Assembly (NCBI GenBank): GCA_009995045.1
Contig: JAACQG010000013.1
Location: forward strand, 606-64,605
DNA length: 64,000 nt
Source: Alphaproteobacteria bacterium
Lineage (GTDB): Bacteria; Pseudomonadota; Alphaproteobacteria; Micavibrionales; Micavibrionaceae
Direction of reading: 5' to 3'
The position numbers and the translations under genes are program-made. Positions 25,750-35,261 of the stretch are shown in pieces (positions within the stretch are counted from its first letter, which is position 1; each line of letters starts with the position of its first letter). The notes beneath the pieces are model-generated. The model saw only the letters and a program-made list of their open reading frames with translations, did no database searches and had not been told where the DNA came from.

Positions 25750-26877
25750 ATGCACAAACCAGTTGTAATCTGCGGTTTCAAACGCTCTCCAATGCATTTC
25801 GCGAATAAAGGCGAGTTGGCAAAAACCCGTCCCGATGACATGGCCGCCGAAGTCGTCAAAGCTTTGGTCGCCGAGACAGGCGTGAACGTGGATGATATCG
25901 AAGACCTGATTATGGGCTGCGCCTTCCCCGAAGCCGAACAAGGCTTCAATATCGCCAAACTGGTGGTTCAACATGCGGGCTTGCCTGATTCTGTTGGCGG
26001 CGCAACGATCAACCGTTTCTGCGGTTCGTCAATGACCGCCATTCACACCGCTGTTGGCGCAATCAACGCGGGCGCAGGCGACGTCTTTGTCTGCGCAGGT
26101 GTTGAAAGCATGTCACGCATTCCAATGGGCGGCTTCAATCCGATGCCAAACCCTGAATTATTCGAAAAACACCCCGCCGCTTATATCGGCATGGGGGAAA
26201 CAGCCGAAAATTTGGCAAAGAAATACGACATTAAACGCGACGCGCAGGAACAATTCGCCGTTGATTCCCACCACAAAGCCGCCGCCGCCGCAAAGGATGG
26301 CAAATTCGATGACGAGATTGTGCCAATCGGTGATGTCAAAACCGACGGAACCATCCGCGGTGACTCCAGCGTCGAAAAACTCAGCACACTTAAACCCGCC
26401 TTCATCAAAGACGGAACCGTCACTGCCGCAACATCATCACCGCTCACCGACGGATCGGCTGCGGTTTTGGTTTGCTCCGAAGAATACGCCGATAAACACG
26501 GCCTTCCCAAAATCGCCCGCATCAAATCAATCGCGGTCGCGGGCTGCGCCGCCGAAATCATGGGCATCGGCCCCGTCCCCGCCACCAAAAAAGCATTGGA
26601 GCGCGCTGGCCTCACCCTCGATGATATCGACATCATCGAGCTAAATGAAGCCTTCGCCGCGCAAGGGCTATCTGTCCTCAAAGAGCTTGGCGCGGATATC
26701 AAAAAGGTCAATCTGGACGGCGGCGCAATCGCGCTTGGTCATCCACTTGGAACATCCGGCGCGCGCATCACGGGTAAAGCCGCAAGCTTGCTCAAACGCG
26801 AAGGCAAAAAATACGCCCTCGCCACAATGTGCATCGGCGGCGGCCAAGGCGTAGCCACGGTGTTGGAGGCGATTTAA
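25750..26877 (+). CDS. fadA: Acetyl-CoA acyltransferase (thiolase)
   Basis: The product is 375 residues from the ATG at 25750. It has nucleophile Cys91 in TINRFCGSSMTAIH, the His motif NEAFAAQGLSVLKEL, GHPLGTSGARI, and the second catalytic Cys in CIGGGQGVATVLEAI at the C-terminus. Degradative thiolases cleave 3-ketoacyl-CoA into acetyl-CoA and a shortened acyl-CoA. It lies 115 bp before a FadB-like multifunctional protein on the same strand, so fatty-acid beta-oxidation is the likely role. The symbol reflects this pairing. Confidence 0.92.
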   Translation: MHKPVVICGFKRSPMHFANKGELAKTRPDDMAAEVVKALVAETGVNVDDIEDLIMGCAFPEAEQGFNIAKLVVQHAGLPDSVGGATINRFCGSSMTAIHTAVGAINAGAGDVFVCAGVESMSRIPMGGFNPMPNPELFEKHPAAYIGMGETAENLAKKYDIKRDAQEQFAVDSHHKAAAAAKDGKFDDEIVPIGDVKTDGTIRGDSSVEKLSTLKPAFIKDGTVTAATSSPLTDGSAAVLVCSEEYADKHGLPKIARIKSIAVAGCAAEIMGIGPVPATKKALERAGLTLDDIDIIELNEAFAAQGLSVLKELGADIKKVNLDGGAIALGHPLGTSGARITGKAASLLKREGKKYALATMCIGGGQGVATVLEAI

Positions 26878-26991
26878 CTCCATCAGTGGATAAAACCATA
26901 GGACAAACGCACGAAACCTCACACAATCAGCACTCTCCTGACGGATGTGAGTAACGGGCATAAACACTAAAGATAAAAGAGGCTTAACAAA

Positions 26992-29427
26992 ATGAGCGCA
27001 ATCAAAAAAGTAGCAGTCATCGGATCAGGCGTCATGGGCAGCGGCATCGCCGCCCAGCTGACAAATGCGGGCATTCCCGTTGTCCTCCTCGACATCAAGG
27101 TTGAGGGCAAAGACCTTGCCGCCGATGCGGTGTCGAAAATGTTAAAAACCGAACCCGCCGCCTTCATGCGCAAACGCAACGCGAAAATGATCACAACCGG
27201 CACAATCGACGATAACCTCGACCTCATCAGCGATTGTGACTGGATCATCGAAGTGGTGCTGGAAAAATTAGAAATCAAACACGCCACATACGAAAAAATC
27301 GAAAATGCGCGCAAAAAAGGCTCTATCGTCTCATCCAACACCTCGACAATCCCGCTGCATAAATTGGTCGAAGGACAGCCCGATAGCTTCGCCAAAGATT
27401 TCATGATCACCCATTTCTTCAACCCGCCGCGCTATATGCGCCTGCTTGAGCTGATTGTTGGTGAAAAAACCGATCCAAAAGCCGTGGAAACCATCCGCGA
27501 GATTTGCGATGTCAAACTCGGCAAGGGCGTGGTTCAATGTAATGACACACCCGGCTTCATCGCCAACCGCCTCGGCGTTTACTGGCTCACCGCTGGTATC
27601 AACGAAGCCATCAAACAAGGCGTTTCCATCGAACTGGCCGATGCTGTCATGTCAAAACCCGTCGGCATTCCAAAAACAGGGGTCTTCGGCCTGATTGATC
27701 TGGTCGGTATCGACCTCATGCCAAAACTCGCCGAAAGCTTACTCTCATCGCTACCCGAAGATGATGATTACCGCACAACATTCGTCGATTATTCATTCGT
27801 CCATCAAATGATCGACGCGGGATATACCGGACGTAAAGGCAAAGGCGGCTTTTACCGCCTCAACCCCGATGCCCCCAAAGGTGTGAAAGAAAAACAAGCC
27901 GTTGATATCGGCGCACTAAACGACCCCGAAGGCGCTGTCCTTAACCCCTTTGAAGACAATAAAAGCTACATCGCCTCCGACAAGAAAACCGCAGGCGCAG
28001 ACCCCGCCGTAAAAGCAGGGCGCAAAGGCATCCGCGCCGTTGTTGAAACCGATAGCGATGGCGGCCATTACGCATGGGCTGTCCTGCGCGACACACTCAC
28101 CTACGCCGCCAATCTAGTCGGTGAGATCGCCGACACCGTCTTCGACATCGATGAAGGCATGAAGCTCGGCTATAACTGGAAAAAAGGCCCGTTCGAAATC
28201 ATTGACGAGCTAGGCCCCAAATGGTTCGCCGAAAAGCTCAAAGAAGACGGCATCACCATCCCCAAAATCCTCAGCGATCTTGGCGATAACACATTCTATA
28301 AAATCGAAGACGGCAAAATCCGCTATTTCGGCACAGACGCAAAATACCACGATGTTGTCCGCCCCGATGGTGTGTTGCTTTTACGTGATATCAAACTCTC
28401 ATCCGAGCCAATCATGAAAAACGCCAGCGCATCCGTGTGGGATATTGGCGATGGCGTCTTGTGTTTCGAACACACATCCAAAATGAACACATTCGACGAG
28501 AAAATCTTCGAAATGTTGGTCAAGGCACAAAAAACCATCGAGGGCAGCGACGACTACAAAGCGCTCGTTATCTATAACGAAGCCTCGCATTTCTCGGCGG
28601 GCGCCAATCTCGGCCTTGCTATATTTATGATTAACATCGCCATGTACCCACAAGTCGAAGAATTCGTCGCCACGGGGCAACGCGTCTTCATGGGTCTAAA
28701 ATTCTCAAACTTCCCCGTCATTTCCGCGCCAAGCGGCATGGCTGTCGGCGGTGGTTGTGAGATCCTCCTTGCCTCTGACGCCGTACAAGCCCACGCAGAA
28801 ACCTATACCGGCCTCGTTGAGGTTGGTGTCGGCCTGATCCCGGGCTGGGGCGGTTGTAAAGAAATGCTCCTGCGCTTCCAAGAACGCGAGAAAGCCGCGC
28901 ATGAAAAGAAAATAGAAAAATTTGGCCGTGATGCATTGTGGTTCTCACCCAAGACAACCCCCATGGGCGCAACCCGAAAAGCGTTCGAGACAATCGGCGT
29001 CGCAACCGTTGCAAAATCCGCACATGAAGCCATCGATATCGGCTTTTTCCGCGACAGTGACGGCGTAACAATGAACCGTGATCGCCTGCTCTATGATGCC
29101 AAACAACGCGCATTGACCATGGCCGAGGATTACACCCCACCGGAAAAAGTCACCGACATCCGCTTACCGGGTGCGGGCGGTAAAACCGCGCTTGATCTGG
29201 CGGTGATGGATCTGGAAAAATCAGGCAAAGCCACGCCATATGATGTGGTCGTCTCTGATCGCCTTGCCAATGTTTTGTCGGGCGGGGATAAGGATTACAC
29301 CGAAACCCTCACCGAAGATGATATCCTCAAATTAGAACTGTCCGAATTCATGCACCTCCTGCACGAAGAAGGCACATTCGCGCGCATTGAACATATGCTT
29401 GAAAAAGGCAAACCACTGCGCAATTAG
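26992..29427 (+). CDS. 3-hydroxyacyl-CoA dehydrogenase / enoyl-CoA hydratase fusion
   Basis: This 811-residue protein has the dehydrogenase half first. An NAD-binding VAVIGSGVMGSGIAAQLTNAG is followed by SSNTSTIPLHKLVEG, THFFNPPRYMRLLELI and the GRKGKGGFY segment. A second C-terminal dehydrogenase domain comes next (about residues 355-440). The C-terminal crotonase domain (about 465-720) includes HFSAGANLGL and MAVGGGCEILLASDAVQAHAE. This order is that of FadN-type proteins and is the reverse of E. coli FadB. It carries out the hydration and oxidation steps of beta-oxidation and works with the upstream thiolase. Confidence 0.92.
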   Translation: MSAIKKVAVIGSGVMGSGIAAQLTNAGIPVVLLDIKVEGKDLAADAVSKMLKTEPAAFMRKRNAKMITTGTIDDNLDLISDCDWIIEVVLEKLEIKHATYEKIENARKKGSIVSSNTSTIPLHKLVEGQPDSFAKDFMITHFFNPPRYMRLLELIVGEKTDPKAVETIREICDVKLGKGVVQCNDTPGFIANRLGVYWLTAGINEAIKQGVSIELADAVMSKPVGIPKTGVFGLIDLVGIDLMPKLAESLLSSLPEDDDYRTTFVDYSFVHQMIDAGYTGRKGKGGFYRLNPDAPKGVKEKQAVDIGALNDPEGAVLNPFEDNKSYIASDKKTAGADPAVKAGRKGIRAVVETDSDGGHYAWAVLRDTLTYAANLVGEIADTVFDIDEGMKLGYNWKKGPFEIIDELGPKWFAEKLKEDGITIPKILSDLGDNTFYKIEDGKIRYFGTDAKYHDVVRPDGVLLLRDIKLSSEPIMKNASASVWDIGDGVLCFEHTSKMNTFDEKIFEMLVKAQKTIEGSDDYKALVIYNEASHFSAGANLGLAIFMINIAMYPQVEEFVATGQRVFMGLKFSNFPVISAPSGMAVGGGCEILLASDAVQAHAETYTGLVEVGVGLIPGWGGCKEMLLRFQEREKAAHEKKIEKFGRDALWFSPKTTPMGATRKAFETIGVATVAKSAHEAIDIGFFRDSDGVTMNRDRLLYDAKQRALTMAEDYTPPEKVTDIRLPGAGGKTALDLAVMDLEKSGKATPYDVVVSDRLANVLSGGDKDYTETLTEDDILKLELSEFMHLLHEEGTFARIEHMLEKGKPLRN

Positions 29428-29486
29428 GAATCATAAGAACGTCGCAATTATATTGACATAATAAATATTCCATGTGATAAACGCGC

Positions 29487-30089
29487 ATGGAATATTTCGA
29501 TGCAAATCATATCCCTGATGGGTTTCTGCGGGCGCGTTTCAAAACGGCAAGCGCAGAAGAAACACTAGCCGTCATGAGGGCCTTCAACCCAGTCGTTCAG
29601 GCGTTATTAAAAAACGCTAGCCCGCAGGAAAAATTACGCATCGGCTTCATGGGTGAATATGGAACAGGCAAATCCCATTGCGCATCCCAATTGCTGGAGC
29701 AATCAATACAATCTTCATTTTCAAGAGAGTTTTTACCCGAAAAAGTGTCTAAACATTTTATTGATACGACAGACAACTGGCATTCGCATTATGATGCCTA
29801 TGCCATTGAAATGGCGAAAGCTCGCAGCGACTATCATGAACTGGTTGCCAATGATATGGCGTCGCACACAGATCATGCACAAAGCGCAATAGCGCATTAC
29901 GTTGAATGGCCAGAATGCGATACGAACTTAAATTTCAACGCAATATGGGCATTATCAACGCAGACACAGTTTATGGATCGAGAAAATGCATCAGATAGAG
30001 ACATCGCTCTCTACGTCACCGATGAAATCATGGCCCTACCCGAAACCCAAAAATTCCTACAAGACACCCAACATTTGCGTATCGCCTAA
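29487..30089 (+). CDS. P-loop protein A, TsaE-like (three-gene family)
   Basis: The product is 200 residues. Walker A is GEYGTGKS (56-63) in the context LRIGFMGEYGTGKSH. A HYDAYAIE segment (101-108) and YVEWPE (138-143) follow. In TsaE (YjeE), the ATPase of tRNA t6A synthesis, the order is P-loop, then a D-x-Y-R segment, then I-E-W-P-E, so this protein has a TsaE-like arrangement in an enlarged form. It is unlikely to be the housekeeping TsaE because the N-terminus and spacing differ. Two related genes lie at 30147 and 31875. Function unknown. Confidence 0.68.
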   Translation: MEYFDANHIPDGFLRARFKTASAEETLAVMRAFNPVVQALLKNASPQEKLRIGFMGEYGTGKSHCASQLLEQSIQSSFSREFLPEKVSKHFIDTTDNWHSHYDAYAIEMAKARSDYHELVANDMASHTDHAQSAIAHYVEWPECDTNLNFNAIWALSTQTQFMDRENASDRDIALYVTDEIMALPETQKFLQDTQHLRIA

Positions 30090-30146
30090 ATAAACGCTTA
30101 AATTTAAACCTTGAGCATTTACATATTTTTGGTGTAGGTATGCCAG

Positions 30147-30713
30147 ATGCGCTTAAGTATTAAATTTAATATATCGTCAGATTTACAATTCGATGCAATG
30201 TCCGTAGCCATTGGTCAAATTCTCAAATCCCTTGCTGATAAGGCGGGCACGATAACACCCTATAAGGATCAATTGATATATGATCCTCTACAAATCGGTT
30301 TAACAGGACAGCCCAAAACGGGCAAAAGCGCACTCATTACAAATGCTGTGAAAGCTGGCTTTGCAGATACACAGTTTGATAAAAAAGAAAAAACTGTTAA
30401 GTCACATGATCAAACAAGAGATATAAAGGTCTGGAAACGCTGGATCGCCGATAGTTTTGAAATTAGAATGCAGGATCAAAGAGCAATCAGCGCATTGCCC
30501 TACATCGCAAATGAATTGCCAAATTTTGACCGGCGAGGAATTCGCATTTTTGAACATGTATATGACGAACTAAAACCGCTATGCGAACTTCTTATGCATC
30601 TTGAAAACGCAGATAATGGCGCAAAATACCTGCATTTAAAAGCAAAAGAAAACACAGACATAAAAACAGCGTTAGAAACAATCATTCCAACAATCCAAGA
30701 TTTAAGAGTATAA
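30147..30713 (+). CDS. P-loop protein B (three-gene family)
   Basis: The product is 188 residues. Walker A is GQPKTGKS (54-61) in LQIGLTGQPKTGKSA. A SFEIRMQ segment (103-109) corresponds to the HYDAYAIE region of protein A, and IRIFEHVYDE (132-141) to its YVEWPE region. The N-terminal 45 residues, like those of A and C, are a helical region before the P-loop. It is AT-richer than the beta-oxidation genes upstream. It is the most divergent of the three, and its role is unknown. Confidence 0.62.
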   Translation: MRLSIKFNISSDLQFDAMSVAIGQILKSLADKAGTITPYKDQLIYDPLQIGLTGQPKTGKSALITNAVKAGFADTQFDKKEKTVKSHDQTRDIKVWKRWIADSFEIRMQDQRAISALPYIANELPNFDRRGIRIFEHVYDELKPLCELLMHLENADNGAKYLHLKAKENTDIKTALETIIPTIQDLRV

Positions 30714-30750
30714 GCTTGATGCTGTTTAAATATTTATGATCAAATAACAC

Positions 30751-31194
30751 ATGATTTACGCCTTCTATCCCATTTTCGCCGCCATGCTCTACGGTTTTGC
30801 TTTTGCCTTCACCGAACGCGCATTAAAGCTCACCAATATCAGCACTTATATGGCACTCAGCGCGAGCGCAGGGATGTTGGTTATGGTCGCCCTCATCAAA
30901 CTCAAGGGCGAGGCACTGTCTTTCACATTTTTAGAATCCAAATCCACCGCTGCAATCGTTCTCGCCGCTGCTATCGCCCCTTCACTCGGGTGGATTTTCA
31001 CCATGTTCGCGATCAAAACAACCTCCGCAACTTACGCATCTTTTACTGAAATTTCGTACCCGCTCTTTACGCTGATATTCCTATTCGCCTTTTTCGGTCT
31101 CCGCACAATTGATTGGACCATTCTGCTTGGCGGCGCGTTGATTATGACCGGTTCATTCATAATGGTTTACGGCCAGACAAAAATAAAAGGATAA
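30751..31194 (+). CDS. Half-size DMT/EamA-like membrane transporter
   Basis: This 147-residue protein has four to five hydrophobic helices (YPIFAAMLYGFAFAFTERAL, ISTYMALSASAGMLVMVALI, AAIVLAAAIAPSLGWIFTMF, PLFTLIFLFAFFGL, ILLGGALIMTGSFIMVYG). The pattern, including the 'TSATYASFTEISYPLFT' region, is that of one EamA domain of the drug/metabolite transporter superfamily. Single-domain members work as dimers, as SMR proteins do. Substrate unknown. Its stop lies 3 bp before the next start, so it is probably co-transcribed with the ceramidase-like gene. Confidence 0.75.
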   Translation: MIYAFYPIFAAMLYGFAFAFTERALKLTNISTYMALSASAGMLVMVALIKLKGEALSFTFLESKSTAAIVLAAAIAPSLGWIFTMFAIKTTSATYASFTEISYPLFTLIFLFAFFGLRTIDWTILLGGALIMTGSFIMVYGQTKIKG

Positions 31195-31197
31195 GCC

Positions 31198-31836
31198 ATG
31201 AATAACCCAATCGATATCTATTGCGAACGCCTCAGCGCTGGCCTATGGGCGGAACCACTGAACGCGATCACAAATCTAGCGTTCATCATCGCGGGATATT
31301 ACGCGCTAAAACTCGCCCGCAAGCAAAGCGCGCTCAACTGGCGCAGCATCGCACTCATTGCGCTGATCTTCGCCATGGGCATCGGTTCGACGCTCTTTCA
31401 CACTTTCGCAAATCTATGGTCAATGTTTGTCGATGTCCTGCCGATCCTCGCCTTTCAAATTGTATTCATTAGCGTCTATGCGCAACGTGTCATAAAGCTG
31501 CACTGCAAATGGAACATACCATTGCTCGGGCTATTTTTTGTCATGATGTACGCCTCCATGCAGCTCCCGCGACAATGGCTCAACGGCAGCCTCGAATATG
31601 CGCCCGCTCTAATCTTCGTCACCGCCTTGGGTGTCTATCATGTAAAAAACGCGACATCAGAAAAATGGGGGCTATTGGCGGCGGCGGGCGTCTTTGTGAT
31701 CTCAATGACACTACGCTCAATCGATTCCGCAATCTGCAGCGCATTCCCCTATGGCACGCATTTCGCTTGGCACATCCTAAACGCCTGCGTCCTATATCTT
31801 TCGGCAAGGGCGTATATTTTGAATGCCCTAAAATAA
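31198..31836 (+). CDS. Ceramidase-like membrane protein
   Basis: The product is 212 residues with about seven hydrophobic segments. Motifs fit the alkaline ceramidase/CREST hydrolase superfamily: AEPLNAITNLAFIIAGYYAL with the TN pair, GIGSTLFHTFANLWSMFVDV with the His and Asp ligands, and GTHFAWHILNACVLYLSA with two C-terminal His. In characterised members these His and Asp residues hold a catalytic Zn2+ that cleaves an amide bond in the membrane. The substrate in a bacterium without known ceramides is open. It pairs with the DMT-like gene. Confidence 0.8.
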   Translation: MNNPIDIYCERLSAGLWAEPLNAITNLAFIIAGYYALKLARKQSALNWRSIALIALIFAMGIGSTLFHTFANLWSMFVDVLPILAFQIVFISVYAQRVIKLHCKWNIPLLGLFFVMMYASMQLPRQWLNGSLEYAPALIFVTALGVYHVKNATSEKWGLLAAAGVFVISMTLRSIDSAICSAFPYGTHFAWHILNACVLYLSARAYILNALK

Positions 31837-31874
31837 TAGTTTACATAATTTAATAAGTCGTATATATAAGCACT

Positions 31875-32465
31875 ATGCGATTTGATATTACAAAACCATT
31901 TGGGGATGCTGTTTGCTATCTATCTACTTATATCGACCACGGCAATCACACAAAACTAGACAAGCTCGGCACAGGGGCGGCATTGGCATCTATTCTGCCT
32001 CCTTTAGCTTTAAACAATCCTAATAATGTAATCCGCATTGGCATCGCGGGGCCTGTCGCAATTGGCAAAAGTACTTTTGCACGCGCATTTAGAATGGCAC
32101 ATGCGGACTCAAGGTGTGTCGCGGGAACAAGATTGCAAAGTCATTATGAAAGTACAGCTGGCGGATTATTACTGCATTATGATGCGCGCAAAATAGAAAA
32201 TGCTAGAAAGCCTAATTATCCCGAGCAATTGGAGCCTATAGATAAAGAGTTGTTAATGGGCAAAAAAGAACGTACGCGCGGCGGCTTTGAACTTGTTGAA
32301 CACCCAGCAGAAGATACCGATAAATTTTATAATGCGCTGGTAAGTTTTCAATACCAAAGCGATTCACTAAGACTTGCAAAGATTTGTGTGCCAATCGCCG
32401 CCGCAAAATCGACGTCCTTCATGAGGTTTATGCAAGACGCAGAGCTAGAATTTTCACCGATGTAA
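31875..32465 (+). CDS. P-loop protein C (three-gene family)
   Basis: The product is 196 residues. Walker A is GPVAIGKS (59-66) in IRIGIAGPVAIGKST, then LHYDARKIE (100-108) and FELVEHPAE (138-146), the counterparts of HYDAYAIE and YVEWPE in protein A. A helical N-terminus precedes the P-loop. The upstream region is AT-rich. Together with A and B it forms a small paralogous set interrupted by two membrane genes. Function unknown; a kinase or a TsaE-like ATPase are both possible. Confidence 0.66.
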   Translation: MRFDITKPFGDAVCYLSTYIDHGNHTKLDKLGTGAALASILPPLALNNPNNVIRIGIAGPVAIGKSTFARAFRMAHADSRCVAGTRLQSHYESTAGGLLLHYDARKIENARKPNYPEQLEPIDKELLMGKKERTRGGFELVEHPAEDTDKFYNALVSFQYQSDSLRLAKICVPIAAAKSTSFMRFMQDAELEFSPM

Positions 32466-32528
32466 CTATCGTATAAAATCCAATCTATTATTTACCACTC
32501 CTTAAGATACGTTGCGTATTGTAAGGCT

Positions 32529-32837
32529 ATGTTTTGGAATAAAGATAAAAAATCCCAAAAGGGAAACAAAACAACGGACAAACGCGCGAAGGCGGGTTGT
32601 GTGGGGAGTAACAAGAACGGCGGTCATGGCTTGCAAGGGGATGCACTACGTGCACAAGCCATGGCCAATGTTCGGTCCGCAAGGGCGCATATCGGTGAAG
32701 AAACACTGGACCGTATCGCCGCAGCAATGACCAAAAAACAGCAATCCGCAACCGAAATCGCCAAACGTCAAATCCAAGGCGCAGACGTCGATAAAGTTTT
32801 AGATGAGCTAAAATGGATGCTCGACAGCAAAAACTAG
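32529..32837 (+). CDS. Small basic protein of unknown function
   Basis: This 102-residue protein has a Lys-rich N-terminus (MFWNKDKKSQKGNKTTDKRAK), a Gly/Asn linker and a helical second half (ALRAQAMANVRSARAHIGEETLDRIAAAM, then DKVLDELKWMLDSKN). There is no signal peptide. I recognise no family. The codon pattern is closer to the core genes than to the AT-rich P-loop genes. It converges with the response regulator, with 6 bp between stops. Confidence 0.62.
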   Translation: MFWNKDKKSQKGNKTTDKRAKAGCVGSNKNGGHGLQGDALRAQAMANVRSARAHIGEETLDRIAAAMTKKQQSATEIAKRQIQGADVDKVLDELKWMLDSKN

Positions 32838-32843
32838 CGCGCC

Positions 32844-33275
32844 TTAATCACCACCATATCGAAAAAACGCAAAAAAACCTTTCTTGCTCTTCGAGGCTTG
32901 ATATTGCTCAACAGATTTATTCAGGCAATTCAACAGATCGTGATGTTCGAATGGCTTTGTAAACACACCATTGATATCCATCTCACGCGCCTTATCAAGC
33001 AACCTTAAATCCCCATCTCTGAAATAGTCACCGCCCGATATGGCAATAATCGGTAAATTTTCATGCACCTCGCGTATGCTATCAATAACACCTAATCCGT
33101 TCATATCCGCTAAATGTAAATCGGTTATGACTGCGAGATAATTATTCTCTTTGACTTTCTCAATGCCATCCTTGCCATCAAACACAACATCGACTGCGTA
33201 ATTATGCCGCTCTAATAAAATCGTAAGCATGTTATGCATATGCACGTCATCTTCGATTAATAATATTCTACGCAT
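32844..33275 (-). CDS. Single-domain response regulator (CheY-like)
   Basis: The product is 143 residues from the ATG at 33275; an in-frame TTG lies just upstream. It is a receiver domain only: acidic pair IEDD (8-11), phospho-acceptor Asp in AVITDLHLADMNG, the Ser of IIAISGGD and the Lys of GVFTKPFEH. A short Ser/Lys/Phe-rich tail follows. There is no output domain, so it probably acts by protein contact or as a phosphate relay. No histidine kinase is nearby, so its partner is unknown. Confidence 0.88.
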   Translation of the reverse strand: MRRILLIEDDVHMHNMLTILLERHNYAVDVVFDGKDGIEKVKENNYLAVITDLHLADMNGLGVIDSIREVHENLPIIAISGGDYFRDGDLRLLDKAREMDINGVFTKPFEHHDLLNCLNKSVEQYQASKSKKGFFAFFRYGGD

Positions 33276-33445
33276 TTTGGGCAAATTCCATCATTTTAAA
33301 ACAACGCAAATATTATACGATCATAGGTAGAAAGCCGTAAATTTGTTTTTGATTACATACGATTGTAGCCAGTAGAAAGAAAATTTTAGGGGGTTAAATT
33401 TTAACCTTTTTGCGCTATATTATAAGAAGAGATAAAGGAGATTCC

Positions 33446-35236
33446 ATGCCCGTATATTCGCCCCCATCCGAGAACATTAAATTCATCCTGCACGACGTAT
33501 TGAACGCATCATCGCTCAGCGAATTGCCAGGCTATGAAGATGTCTCCCAAGAGCTGATTGATCAAATCATCGAAGAGGGCGGAAAGATTTGCGAAAACGT
33601 GCTCTTCCCCATCAACCAATCGGGCGACCAAGAGGGTTGCACCTATGAAAACGGTGTCGTGCGCACCCCCAAAGGCTTCAAAGAAGCATACCAAACCTTC
33701 TCCGAGGGCGGCTGGTGCGGCCTGTCATCTGATCCCGAATATGGCGGCATGGGGATGCCCGTACTTCTTAACACCGTCATGCAGGAAATGATCTGCTCCG
33801 CCAATATGTCATTTGGCATGTATCCGGGCCTCTCCCAAGGCTGTTACGAGGCGCTGCATCATTTCGGCACAGATGAGCAAAAAGCATTATATCTACCAAA
33901 ATTAATCGAAGGCACATGGTCAGGTACAATGTGCCTCACTGAACCCCATTGCGGAACCGATCTCGGTCTGATCAAGACAAAAGCCGACCCGCAAGACGAT
34001 GGCTCCTATAAGGTGACCGGGACTAAGATTTTCATCTCGGCGGGCGAACATGACCTTACCGATAATATTGTCCATCTCGTCCTCGCCAAATAACCCAACG
34101 CCCCTGAAGGCGCAAAGGGCATATCCCTCTTTGTCGTACCCAAATTCCTGCCCGACGATAACGGCGAAGCCGGCCCGCGCAACGGCGTGATGTGCGGTTC
34201 TATCGAACATAAAATGGGCATCCACGCCAATTCAACCTGCGTGATGAATTTCGACGACGCACAAGGATGGCTCGTCGGCGAACCACATAAAGGCTTGCGT
34301 GCCATGTTCATCATGATGAACGCCGCCCGCCTCGGCGTGGGCATGCAGGGGCTCGGCATCTGCGAAGTCGCCTATCAAAACGGCCTTGCCTATGCAAAAG
34401 ATCGCCTGCAAATGCGCAGCCTCACGGGCACAAAAGCCCCCGAAAAACCCGCCGACCCCATCATCGTCCATCCTGATGTCCGCCGCATGCTTTTAAAATC
34501 AAAAGCGGTCACCGAAGCGGGCAGGGCGCTATCATATTGGACAGGCATGAACCTCGACATCGCCAATAAACACGCCGATGAGGGCAAACGTCAAGAAGCC
34601 GATGACCTCGTCGCGCTCCTCACACCAATCGTAAAAGCCTATCTTACCGATATGGGCACCGAAATCGGCAACGAATGTATGCAGGTCTATGGTGGCCATG
34701 GCTACATCGCCGAATGGGGCATGGAACAATATGTCCGCGATGCGCGCATCGCCCAAATTTATGAAGGCACAAACGGCATCCAGGCTCTCGACCTTGTCGG
34801 GCGTAAAATGGGCAAAAGCTTCGGCAGATTATTACGCCGCTTCTTCCATCCCGTACAAAAATTCATCAGCGAAAACCAAGCCGACGAATCCATGCAGGAA
34901 TTCATCTTTCCGCTCGCCAAATCCTTCGCCAAACTCCAACAAGCCACCGCAATGATCGCGCAAAAAGGCATGAAAAACCCGGATGAAGCAGGCGCAGCCA
35001 GCTCCGATTACCTGCGCCAATTCGCCCTCGTCGCCCTTGCATATATGTGGTGTTTGATGGTCAAGGCTGCCCAAGCCAAGTTGGAGGCAAAAGAAGGCGA
35101 TCAGGAATTTTATGAGTCCAAAATCATAACCGCCCGCTTCTTCATGCAACGCATGCTCCCCGAAGCCGATGGTAGATTTAAGATGGTCATGGCCGGTGCA
35201 GATACGCTCATGGAATTAGACGCGAGCGGGTTTTAG
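33446..35236 (+). pseudogene. Acyl-CoA dehydrogenase interrupted by an in-frame TAA
   Basis: Codon 216 (34091-34093) is TAA within an otherwise continuous 597-codon frame. The N-terminal part has PTL-like start MPVYSPPSENIKFILHDVL, MCLTEPHCGTDLGLIKTKA and GTKIFISAGEHDL. Immediately after the stop the frame continues PNAPEGAKGISLFVVPKFLP, with MQVYGGHGYIAEWGMEQYVRD and the catalytic-region YEGTNGIQALDL further on. Length and domains match the roughly 595-residue acyl-CoA dehydrogenases with a C-terminal extra domain. A TTA (Leu) to TAA change would explain it, as would a sequencing error. AAGGAG precedes the start at 33446. No second start with a good ribosome-binding site was seen near 34187. 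Confidence 0.85.
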
Positions 35237-35261
35237 GTAAACACATCAACGAGGGGCAAAT

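Noticed and set aside
34187-35236. Independent gene for the second half of the acyl-CoA dehydrogenase
   Set aside because: The frame is continuous with the first half, conserved sequence lies before its first ATG, and no ribosome-binding site was seen. I treat the whole as one broken gene.
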